NCBI GenBank assembly: GCA_026393985.1 | Contig: JAPKZB010000006.1 | Span: forward strand, 17,891-81,890 | Length of the DNA: 64,000 bases | From: Acidobacteriota bacterium | Lineage (GTDB): Bacteria > Acidobacteriota > Terriglobia > Bryobacterales > Bryobacteraceae | Reading direction: 5' to 3' | Part shown: positions 43,948-51,636 of the stretch, one piece after another | Numbering within the stretch: position 1 is the stretch's first letter | How the letters are laid out: every line of letters begins with the position of its first letter | Program-made: the position numbers and the translations under genes | The notes under the pieces: generated by a model | Seen by the model: only the letters and a program-made list of their open reading frames with translations | What the model was told of the DNA's origin: nothing | Database searches by the model: none

Positions 43948-44984
43948 TGACGACACGGCGAACGTTTTTGATGGCGGCCTCGACGGCCATGGCGATGGGA
44001 CAGGGGCGGGCGCCCGTGGTGGGGGAGGGCGCGCATCAGTACGAGGCGCTCCACGACTGGCCGCAGCTGCCGGCCACGCACCGGTTCGGGAACACGCACG
44101 GGATTGTGGTGGACCGGCAGGGGCGCGTGATTGTGGCGCACACGGTGCATAAAGAGAGCCAGTCGCCGGATGCGATCGCGATGTTTGATCCGGACGGCAA
44201 GTTCATCAAGAGCTGGGGCGCGGAGATGCGGGGCGGGGCGCACGGGTTGACGCTGCGGCAGGAGGGCGGCGAGGAGTTCCTCTACCACTGCGACAACGTG
44301 AAGGGGTTTGTGCGGAAGACGACGCTCGATGGCGAGGTGGTGTGGACGCTGCATGTGCCGTTCATGTCCGGGGTGTACGCGAAGGCGAGCGAGTATAAGC
44401 CGTCGAACCTGGCGATTGCGCCGAACGGGGATTTTTATGTCGCCGATGGGTACGGCAAGTTTTATATTCACCACTACGATGCCAAGACCAACTACATCCG
44501 GACGTTTGGCGGGACGCGGCAGTTGATGGACCAGAACAAAGACCGGGAGACCGGGCCGGGGACGACGATCTGGCCGCACGCCATCGGGATCGATACGCGA
44601 AGCGGGACGCCGCTGCTGATGGTGGGCGAGCGGGGGGCGAACTCGCGGATTCAGTACTTTGAGTTGAACGGACGGCCGGGAGCGGTGGTGAAGGACGGGG
44701 TGCGGTGGCCGAGCACGTTTGACTTTCTGGGCGATACCTTGCTGATGCCGGATTTGAAGGCCGTGGTGACGCTGTTTGATAAACATAATCGGCCGCTGGT
44801 ACAGCTCGGCGATGGCCGTCAGGCGGACGGCCGGACCTACGAGGGGATTCGTAACCAGGAGCGGACGGCGTTTACGCCGGGGCGTTTCGTGGCCCCGCAC
44901 GCGGCCTGCTTTGCATCCAACGGCGATATCTACGTGGCCGAATGGGTCGAGGTGGGACGGGTAACCAGACTGCGGAAACTGTAA
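43947..44984 (+). CDS. Exported NHL/six-bladed beta-propeller protein
   Basis: A 345-residue protein with a twin-arginine-like start (MTTRRTFLMAASTAMAMGQG) at GTG 43947, which shares one base with the preceding stop. NHL-type strands recur: GNTHGIVVDRQGRVIVAHTV, SPDAIAMFDPDGKFIKSWGA, SNLAIAPNGDFYVADGYGKF and AACFASNGDIYVAEWVEVGR. Such propellers act as binding proteins or as peptidylglycine-lyase-like enzymes. No catalytic set can be assigned. It is the last gene of the CsgG cluster and ends 7 nt before the convergent ABC-2 permease gene. Confidence 0.78.
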   Translation: MTTRRTFLMAASTAMAMGQGRAPVVGEGAHQYEALHDWPQLPATHRFGNTHGIVVDRQGRVIVAHTVHKESQSPDAIAMFDPDGKFIKSWGAEMRGGAHGLTLRQEGGEEFLYHCDNVKGFVRKTTLDGEVVWTLHVPFMSGVYAKASEYKPSNLAIAPNGDFYVADGYGKFYIHHYDAKTNYIRTFGGTRQLMDQNKDRETGPGTTIWPHAIGIDTRSGTPLLMVGERGANSRIQYFELNGRPGAVVKDGVRWPSTFDFLGDTLLMPDLKAVVTLFDKHNRPLVQLGDGRQADGRTYEGIRNQERTAFTPGRFVAPHAACFASNGDIYVAEWVEVGRVTRLRKL

Positions 44985-44991
44985 CGGCGCG

Positions 44992-46032
44992 CTATTCGGC
45001 GCCGTAGTTGATCTCGAGGCGGCGGGCGGTGCGGGTGGCGAGGTAGAGCACGAGCGCGGTGACTACGAGCAGGCCCGGCAGGGCGGTCCAGGCCGAGGCG
45101 GGCGCGGCGGGCGAGAGGATCATCCGGGCCAGCGGCGGGGCCGAGGGATCGAGCGGCGCTGGCACCGGACACAGCGATTGCAGGTAATGCAGCACGCTCA
45201 GCTTCTGCAGCAGTTCGGGCAGAAAGCCGTTGATGGACTCCCAGAGGAGCATGACCAGGGCGGGGATGATGGGGTTGCGGAGGACGAGGCCGGCGGCGAG
45301 GAAGACGCTGCCGTAGCCGGCGCAGCCGAGCACGGCGGCCAACACGTACCAGAAGCCGTGCGCGAGGGCCTCCGTCCGCAGGTAGGTTTCTATATCGGCG
45401 GTCGTCTGATAGCTCAGCAGCGCGCCGAAGCTCAACAGCGCGCCGCCGCCGAAGATGACCGCGGCGGCGATGAGTCCGGCGCAGTACTTGCCGAGGACGA
45501 GGATCTCGCGGCGGACCGGGGCGAGGAACCAGTAGTGGAGCGACTTGTCTATCATCTCGCCGCGGAAGAGGTTGAGGAAGATACCCAGGCAGCCGAAGAA
45601 TACGGCGAGGCGGAGATAGAAGTACTGAAAAACGCCGGCGTAGATGCGGCTGTCCTGCGCAAAGGAGTGGAGCGGAACGCGGCGCGTCGATTGAAGCGCG
45701 CCGTTTTCGAACTGGAGCCAGACGCGGTTGTAGCCGTCGAAGTAGTGGAGCGAGCGGTGTTCGACCTTGCCGCGGCGCCACTGGCGGTCGCGGATCGGCG
45801 GACCGGCGGCGGCGAGGGCGTCTTTGTCGGTCGTGCCGGTGGGCAGCCGGTCGAGGAGGGTGGCGGGGGTGACCGGTTTGGCGGCGTACTCCCGGCGGTC
45901 GTAGTTGACGCTGACGCCGCGGCCGAGGAACAGCGCGGCGGGGAAGAGGGCGAGCAGGTAGACCCACAACGCGCGGCGCGAAAAAAACGCCCGACGGATT
46001 TCGAGCCTAGCGATGATCCAGATCTGGTTCAC
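44992..46032 (-). CDS. ABC-2 type transporter permease (second pair)
   Basis: A 346-residue inner-membrane protein with six or so hydrophobic segments (RALWVYLLALFPAALFLGRG, FYLRLAVFFGCLGIFLNLFR, YVLAAVLGCAGYGSVFLAAG) and a large extracytoplasmic loop after the first helix. MNQIWIIARLEIRRAFFSRR is the usual N-terminus of this family. The start is coupled to the upstream ATPase (GTG/ATGA-type overlap of 4 bp). It is the last gene of a six-gene operon led by an ECF sigma factor. Confidence 0.85.
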   Translation of the reverse strand: MNQIWIIARLEIRRAFFSRRALWVYLLALFPAALFLGRGVSVNYDRREYAAKPVTPATLLDRLPTGTTDKDALAAAGPPIRDRQWRRGKVEHRSLHYFDGYNRVWLQFENGALQSTRRVPLHSFAQDSRIYAGVFQYFYLRLAVFFGCLGIFLNLFRGEMIDKSLHYWFLAPVRREILVLGKYCAGLIAAAVIFGGGALLSFGALLSYQTTADIETYLRTEALAHGFWYVLAAVLGCAGYGSVFLAAGLVLRNPIIPALVMLLWESINGFLPELLQKLSVLHYLQSLCPVPAPLDPSAPPLARMILSPAAPASAWTALPGLLVVTALVLYLATRTARRLEINYGAE

Positions 46033-46961
46033 TTACCGCCTCCAATCAGGTACTCGTAGAGCGCGTCGACGTTTTCGTCCACGGGCAGGAGGCCGTCGAT
46101 GGCCACGCCGCTCAGGGCGATGCGTTGGATGGCATCGGCGAAGGCGGCGCGCTGGCGGGTGAGCACCCGGAGGCCGCTGCCCGCGGGGTCGATTCTGGCT
46201 TCGAGAATCTCGGCCTGCTCAAACAGCAGCGCGGCCACGCGGGCCGGCTGCCGGCACTGGAGGAGAAACTGGCTGGGATGTTCGTGGATCTCATCCCGCA
46301 CGCTGCGGATGGCGCCTTCGGCGACGATCCTGCCGTTGGCGATGAGGATGACCTGGTCGGAGAAGACATCGACTTCCTGCAAGACGTGGCTTGAGAGGAT
46401 AACGTGGTGGCCGCGGGCGGCGTAGTTGCGGAACAGGGCGATGGTTTCGGCGCGGACGAGCGGGTCGAGGCCGTTGAGGGGTTCGTCGAGGACGAGGACG
46501 GCGGGGTCGTGCGCGATGGCCTGCGCGAGGCGGATGCGTTGGCGCATTCCCTTGGAGTAGGCGGCGATTTTTCGCTGCGCGGCGTGGGTAAGCGAGACGG
46601 TGGCGATGGCGGCTTCGGCGCGCCGCGCGGCTTCGGCGGGGGGAAAGCCATGGAGCAGCAGGCCGGCGCGGACGAAGTCGAGGCCGGTGATGCCGCGCGG
46701 GGCCGCATCGTACTGCGTGGCGTAGCCGAGAATCCGCATCAGCTTTTCGGGGGCAAACGGCGAGATGCCGCGCACGTAGACCGATCCGCTGCCGGGATGG
46801 ATGAGGCCGGCCATCAGGTTCATCAGCGTAGTCTTGCCCGAGCCGTTCGGGCCGACGAGGCTCGTGATGCCGGGTGGAATTTGGAGATCGACTTTGTTGA
46901 CGCCGAGCACCTCGCCATAGAACTTCGACACGCCGTCGAATAAAATCAGGTCGTGGCTCAC
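46029..46961 (-). CDS. ABC-2 exporter ATP-binding protein (second pair)
   Basis: A 310-residue ATPase with Walker A GPNGSGKTT (residues 37-45), signature YSKGMRQRI, Walker B AVLVLDEPLNGLDP and switch SSHVLQEV, plus a C-terminal extension of about 80 residues. GTG 46961 is chosen because it overlaps the permease stop as GTGA and begins the conserved strand SHDLILFDGVSKFYG. It pairs with the downstream permease. The CcmA/NatA-like type exports drugs, lipids or polysaccharide; the cargo is unknown. Confidence 0.9.
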   Translation of the reverse strand: MSHDLILFDGVSKFYGEVLGVNKVDLQIPPGITSLVGPNGSGKTTLMNLMAGLIHPGSGSVYVRGISPFAPEKLMRILGYATQYDAAPRGITGLDFVRAGLLLHGFPPAEAARRAEAAIATVSLTHAAQRKIAAYSKGMRQRIRLAQAIAHDPAVLVLDEPLNGLDPLVRAETIALFRNYAARGHHVILSSHVLQEVDVFSDQVILIANGRIVAEGAIRSVRDEIHEHPSQFLLQCRQPARVAALLFEQAEILEARIDPAGSGLRVLTRQRAAFADAIQRIALSGVAIDGLLPVDENVDALYEYLIGGGK

Positions 46962-47830
46962 GAGACCACCTCCACCGGGCGGAGTTTGCGGAGCAGGACG
47001 GCGAGCAGCGCCCCGAGCAGCACCAGCACCGCGGCCAGGCACTCGCCCGCGTCGGGAGCGTCGGCGGCGGTTTCGACGCCGAGCAGGGCGCACCAGATGG
47101 TGTAGATGGTGTAGCCCGGGCTGAGCAGGGAGCCCCATTCGACGCGAAAGACCTGGTTGACGATCTGCGCGGCTCCGGCCAGCACAAAGAAGAAACCGAG
47201 CACCAGCGCGCCCGCCACCACCCGCCACTTCACATAGGCCGAACAGGCAAGAGCGACCAGCGAAAGCAGCAGGATGTAGAGCAGGAAGCCCAGCAGCATG
47301 CCCTGGCCGAGCGTCCAGTGGCCGGCCAGCCAGGAGGAACCGGCCAGGCTCGCCTGCAGGCCGAACACGAACAAGCCCGGCAGCAGCGTGACGAGCGAGA
47401 GCAAGCCAAAGAGCACGACCAGGCGCGCGCCGATGTAGCTGGCCAGCGAGACCGGCCGCGAGAAGTAGAGCGGCAGGGCGTTGTTGGCCAGGTCCGGGGC
47501 GATCAGTCCAGGGCCGGCGACGGCCGCCAGGATGATGGCGAAGGTGGACTGAATATTCATGAAGGTGGCGAAGAACCTGCCGTCGATGCGGAGGAGTTTC
47601 TGGATCGCGTCGCCGCCCTCGTTGAGGTTGGGCAGGAGGTTGGCGTGGTTCGAGAGATAGATAAAAATGGCGCACAGCAGGGGCCAGAACAAAGAGACAA
47701 GCAGCAGGACGAGGACGAAGCGCTCGGCGAGCAGCCGGGGCCAGACGAAACGGGGGACGGCGAGAAAGCGGGTGACGGCGCCGGTGAGCGGCCCGTCGTA
47801 GCGCTCGTAGCCGCGCTTAAAGACGGCCAT
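46958..47830 (-). CDS. ABC-2 type transporter permease (first pair)
   Basis: A 290-residue inner-membrane protein with about six hydrophobic segments (FVLVLLLVSLFWPLLCAIFI, then FAIILAAVAGPGLIAPDLAN, and ILLLSLVALACSAYVKWRVV). The motif DLANNALPLYFSRPVSLASY is typical of ABC-2 permeases of this sort. It overlaps the upstream ATPase gene by 14 bp and the following ATPase gene by 4 bp, so the two exporter pairs are tightly coupled. Confidence 0.85.
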   Translation of the reverse strand: MAVFKRGYERYDGPLTGAVTRFLAVPRFVWPRLLAERFVLVLLLVSLFWPLLCAIFIYLSNHANLLPNLNEGGDAIQKLLRIDGRFFATFMNIQSTFAIILAAVAGPGLIAPDLANNALPLYFSRPVSLASYIGARLVVLFGLLSLVTLLPGLFVFGLQASLAGSSWLAGHWTLGQGMLLGFLLYILLLSLVALACSAYVKWRVVAGALVLGFFFVLAGAAQIVNQVFRVEWGSLLSPGYTIYTIWCALLGVETAADAPDAGECLAAVLVLLGALLAVLLRKLRPVEVVS

Positions 47831-48785
47831 GGGCCACCTCCGGCCGCGGCGAAGCCGGCAGATGGCCCATGGCTTTGAGGAAGATCTCTTCGAGAGTGTC
47901 GCGGCGATAGGCCAGCTTGGTGATCCGCAGATTTTCGCGTGCCGTGAGCTGCCACAGAACCTCGACTTCGATTCCGGCGGGCAGGACGACGCGCCAGACG
48001 CCGGGCGCCTCCGAGGCGCCTTCGGCGCCGACTTCGCGCAGGGCCGCGTCGAATCTGCGATCGCTGCCCGAGACGTGCAACTGCACGAAACGTAGGTTGG
48101 CCTGCCGTTCGGCGGCGAGGTCGCACTGGTGGACGATCTGGCCGTCTTTGAGTATGACGACCTCGTCGCAGACCTGTTCGACGTCAGGGAGCAGGTGGGA
48201 GCAGAGCAGAACGTTCATGCCGTGCTGCTCTTTCATCTGGCGGATGAGGACGAGCATGCGCTGGCGGGCGGCCGGGTCGAGGCCGTTGGTGGGTTCGTCG
48301 AGAATGACGAGTTCCGGGCCGTGGATGATGGCCTGGGCGAGCTTGGCCATCTGCCGCATGCCGAGCGAGTAGGTTCCGACCTTACGGTAGCGCGCCTCGC
48401 CGAGGCCGACGTGAAAGAGCGTTTCGTGGGCCTTTTCGAGGGCGGCCGGCGCGGGCAGGCCGGAGAGTTCGCCCATCAGGCGGAGGAAGGCGACGGCCGT
48501 CATGTCGGCGATGAGCGAGTCGTTCTCGGGCATGTAGCCGATGCGGGTTTTGACGGCGAGCGTTTGCCGGTGGCAGTCCAAACCGAGAATCTGCGCCGTG
48601 CCGGCCGCGGGGCGGTGGAAGCCGAGTAGCGTTTGGATGAGCGTGGATTTGCCGGCGCCGTTGGGGCCGAGCAGGCCGATGGCGCGGCCCACGCCGGAGG
48701 CGCCGAGGCGGCAGGAGATGCCTTTGAGGATCTCTCGCTTGCCGAGGCGCACGCGTAACTGATCGACGGCGATGATGGGGGTCAT
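47817..48785 (-). CDS. ABC-2 exporter ATP-binding protein (first pair)
   Basis: A 322-residue ATPase: GPNGAGKST, signature YSLGMRQMAKLAQA, Walker B LVILDEPTNGLDP and CSHLLPDV, then a C-terminal domain of about 90 residues. ATG 48785 overlaps the FecR-protein stop (ATGA); the upstream open frame is antisense-like and ignored. It pairs with the next permease gene. Co-transcription with a sigma/anti-sigma pair suggests that export is induced by an envelope signal. Confidence 0.9.
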   Translation of the reverse strand: MTPIIAVDQLRVRLGKREILKGISCRLGASGVGRAIGLLGPNGAGKSTLIQTLLGFHRPAAGTAQILGLDCHRQTLAVKTRIGYMPENDSLIADMTAVAFLRLMGELSGLPAPAALEKAHETLFHVGLGEARYRKVGTYSLGMRQMAKLAQAIIHGPELVILDEPTNGLDPAARQRMLVLIRQMKEQHGMNVLLCSHLLPDVEQVCDEVVILKDGQIVHQCDLAAERQANLRFVQLHVSGSDRRFDAALREVGAEGASEAPGVWRVVLPAGIEVEVLWQLTARENLRITKLAYRRDTLEEIFLKAMGHLPASPRPEVAHGRL

Positions 48786-51055
48786 GGTTGTTGGCCCGGC
48801 CTTTGCGCCGGATTGGCCGGCTGACTCACCAGGAGACCGGCGAGCAGGCTCGAAAGACGAGTACGCGAGCCGAAGCGGATTTGTTCCGCTTCTCCCGTCA
48901 GGGTGAGCAGGGCGGGCTCGGGATTCGTCAACAGTTGCTGCCAGGCGGGGTCGGGCGCCAGAGCGGCCAGGCTGCTCAGGGCGGCGCCGGGGTTGGCCCA
49001 GACAAAGCCCGAGTAGTGCAGGGCGCTGCCGGCGGGCAACTGCTGGCGGAAGGGCGCGGAGCGGACCAGGGGGAAGCCGCTCGCGCGCGTGGCCAGCGCG
49101 CGCTGGATGGTGGCGCGGTCGCTGCCGTGGACGAGGTAGCCGCGGTCGAAGGTCCAGTGGAACTGAAAGGGCTGACCGGGGGCGCGGAGTGCGTACCAGG
49201 TGCGGCCATTGGCCTGCTCCTCGTGGAGGGTGAAGGTTGTGGCGAGGCGCCGGATGGCGTCGGCGTACAGTTCGGGGCGGTAGGCTTCGATGGCGAGGAT
49301 CCAGCCGGGCACCGGCAGCGAGGGGGTTTCGAGGGCGAAGGTGAAGTCGGTGCCGAGGGCGGCGGCCAGATCGGCGGCCTCCGACTGGCTCAGGGCGTCG
49401 GCGAAGCCGGGGCTGCGGAGGCCGAGCCGGGCGGTGAGTTCGTCGAGCATCTGCCGGGGGTTGCCTGTGTTGGCCGAAAGGGCGAAGAGGGCGTCGGCGG
49501 AGACGTATTCGGCCGAGGCGGCGGCGGCCGGCGCGGCGAGCCACGCGGCGAGGCCGGTGCGGGGGCCGCTAAAGGAGAGGGCGAGTTCGGTGTCGCTGGC
49601 GCGCTGATGAAAGAGCAGGTAGCGCATGCCGCTCGTGGGTTCTCGCGGAGTCATCGCCTCCAGGTCCACCCCGAACAGCGAGACGACGCCGCGTTGATAG
49701 TGCCGGGCGATTTCGCGGGCGAACGGTGTCGAGGCGCCGCCGCCGAGCCGGGGGAGGAGTTGGGCGAGATGGGCCGGGCTATCGGAGATTACCAGGAGGC
49801 CGCCGGTGAAAGCGCTGGCCACCGGGCCGAGCGGCGCGAGAGCCGCCTGGACAGCGGCCTGCCGGCCGGGGGCGACCGTGGCGAGGACGACGGGGAGCTG
49901 CTCTTGCGTTAGCGCGAAGACCAGCTCCTCGCCGAGCAGCGGCGAGAGCGTACGAATGCGGTGGACGATCTGCTTGATTTCGGTCGCCTCGGCCGACTGC
50001 CACCAACTCTTGAGGGCGGCGTTTTCCTGCGAGCGCTGCTCAATCAGCGCGATGGCTTCGTTCACGGTGGGGCCGGCGTTGGGCAGGGCGCCGTAGACGA
50101 CCGTACCACGCGGGAGGGCGGCAAGGAGCCGGGCCTCGGTTCGTTCGGCCACCGGCGTCAACTGCTTTTCGATGCGGGAAAGCTCGCTGAGCAGCGTGAA
50201 GTACTCCGGGGCCCGGGGGCTCCAGGCGACGGCGTCTTTTACGCTAACGCGCTCAAGCGTGGCGGTGGAGGCAGCACGCTCGCCCGGTTGGAGCAGCGTT
50301 TGGGCGTTGGGCTGATTGACGCCCACCGAGCCTTCGATGACGCCGACCAGGGAGCCGGCCGTGCCGGTGGAGACGGTGAAGATGGTGCCGCGGACGGTGG
50401 CTACCGAGTCGCGGGTGAGGACGCGGAGGCCGCCGCGGCGCTGTTTGGCGGCGTGTACGATGATGTCGCCGCGTTCGAGATCGATCGACTGGCCGGACCA
50501 GGCGGCGCGGACCGCCAGCGCCGAGCTTTCGTTGACTTCGACGGTGGAGCCGTCGGCGAGCCGGAGCGTGGCGCGGGCGTCGCGGCCGGTGCGCAGGAGC
50601 TGGGCTTCGCCGAGCGTGGCGCCGATGGCGAGCGGTTCGCCCGCGAGGGTGTAGGCGGGGCCAGAGAGGGATTCGAGCGTGGCGCGGGGGCCGGCGGGGG
50701 CGAGCAGAGAGTCGATCCGGTGGCGGCCGGCGAACAGGCCGATGGCGGCGAGGCCGGCGGCGATGACCCACTTCGGCACGGAGAAACGCCGAACGGGCCG
50801 GGGAGACAGGGCGATGGGCTGGGGGCCTGGAGTCAGCCGGCGGCGGCATTCGACGCAGCGGGCAAGATGGTCTTCAAGCAGCTGCTGGCGGGCTTGGCGG
50901 AGGTTCGGCCGGCCGTAATCGGCGCGGAACTCGGCGCAGACCGCCGGGGCAGCCAGTTTGGCCCAGACGCGTTCCTGCGCGGCGGCGAGCGCGGCGGGGT
51001 CCGGGGCTTGCTGCTGCATTTCGTCGAGGATCTGATCGAGGTCTTTTTCGTTCAT
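48782..51055 (-). CDS. ZAS anti-sigma / FecR / DUF3352-like fusion protein
   Basis: A 757-residue protein with an unusual domain order. At the N-terminus HLARCVEC (His63, Cys67, Cys70) is an HxxxCxxC zinc anti-sigma motif. A single membrane segment lies at residues 95-110. A FecR domain follows (about 125-270: GDARATLRLADGSTVEVNES and TVRGTIFTVSTGTAGSLVGV). The C-terminal about 470 residues resemble DUF3352-like proteins (VLATVAPGRQAAVQAALAPL; LGTDFTFALETPSLPVPGWI). So the cytoplasmic end could hold the ECF sigma factor encoded 15 nt upstream, while the periplasmic part senses a signal. Its gene is followed by the ABC exporters with ATGA coupling. Confidence 0.8.
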   Translation of the reverse strand: MNEKDLDQILDEMQQQAPDPAALAAAQERVWAKLAAPAVCAEFRADYGRPNLRQARQQLLEDHLARCVECRRRLTPGPQPIALSPRPVRRFSVPKWVIAAGLAAIGLFAGRHRIDSLLAPAGPRATLESLSGPAYTLAGEPLAIGATLGEAQLLRTGRDARATLRLADGSTVEVNESSALAVRAAWSGQSIDLERGDIIVHAAKQRRGGLRVLTRDSVATVRGTIFTVSTGTAGSLVGVIEGSVGVNQPNAQTLLQPGERAASTATLERVSVKDAVAWSPRAPEYFTLLSELSRIEKQLTPVAERTEARLLAALPRGTVVYGALPNAGPTVNEAIALIEQRSQENAALKSWWQSAEATEIKQIVHRIRTLSPLLGEELVFALTQEQLPVVLATVAPGRQAAVQAALAPLGPVASAFTGGLLVISDSPAHLAQLLPRLGGGASTPFAREIARHYQRGVVSLFGVDLEAMTPREPTSGMRYLLFHQRASDTELALSFSGPRTGLAAWLAAPAAAASAEYVSADALFALSANTGNPRQMLDELTARLGLRSPGFADALSQSEAADLAAALGTDFTFALETPSLPVPGWILAIEAYRPELYADAIRRLATTFTLHEEQANGRTWYALRAPGQPFQFHWTFDRGYLVHGSDRATIQRALATRASGFPLVRSAPFRQQLPAGSALHYSGFVWANPGAALSSLAALAPDPAWQQLLTNPEPALLTLTGEAEQIRFGSRTRLSSLLAGLLVSQPANPAQRPGQQP

Positions 51056-51070
51056 GGGTGGATCCTGGTC

Positions 51071-51589
51071 CTAGCGCGTAATGAGTTTCCGCAGAGCTTG
51101 GCGGATGCGGTGGAGCCGGCTGGCCACCGTTCCGCGTTCGATGGCGAACTGGCTGGCGAGTTCGTCGTAGGAGAAGCCTTCGAGGTTGCGGAGGACGAAG
51201 AGCTGGGCGTCGTCCGGGTCGAGGCGGCTGAGGGCGCGGCGTACCTGTTCTTTGAGCAGGGCGGTGTTGGCGGGGCCGGGCTGGTCGGGGCCGTTGTCGA
51301 GCGGCAGTTCGCCGCGGGAGGCCTTCTGGCGGAGGATGTCGATGGCGGCGTTGGTGGCGGCGCGCCGCAGGTAGCTGTCGTTGACGGCGGCCAGGTCGGG
51401 CGGCGGATTGAGGTTCAGAATCCGCAGGAAGACGGTTTGGAGAGCGTCTTCGGCGTCGGCGTCATTGCCGGTCACGCGCAGGGCGGCCCGGTAGACCGTG
51501 GGCGCGTGGCGGTGGTAGAACTCTTGAAACGAGATGGCCGGCGGCAAGGGCAGTGGCTCGGGAAAAACGGCTAGCCCAAAGGTTCCCAT
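51071..51589 (-). CDS. ECF-type RNA polymerase sigma factor
   Basis: A 172-residue sigma-70 family protein with region 2 (FYHRHAPTVYRAALRVTGND, then DALQTVFLRIL) at about residues 24-58 and region 4 (VLRNLEGFSYDELASQFAIE, then RGTVASRLHRIRQALRKLI) at about 122-170. There is no region 3, as in ECF factors. It lies 15 nt upstream of the gene for its likely anti-sigma partner. No self-promoter was recognised. The predicted regulon includes the downstream exporters. Confidence 0.93.
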   Translation of the reverse strand: MGTFGLAVFPEPLPLPPAISFQEFYHRHAPTVYRAALRVTGNDADAEDALQTVFLRILNLNPPPDLAAVNDSYLRRAATNAAIDILRQKASRGELPLDNGPDQPGPANTALLKEQVRRALSRLDPDDAQLFVLRNLEGFSYDELASQFAIERGTVASRLHRIRQALRKLITR

Positions 51590-51636
51590 AAATTCAGCTT
51601 GCCGGGAAGACGCGCCGGCCGCCGGATTTCTTCCCT

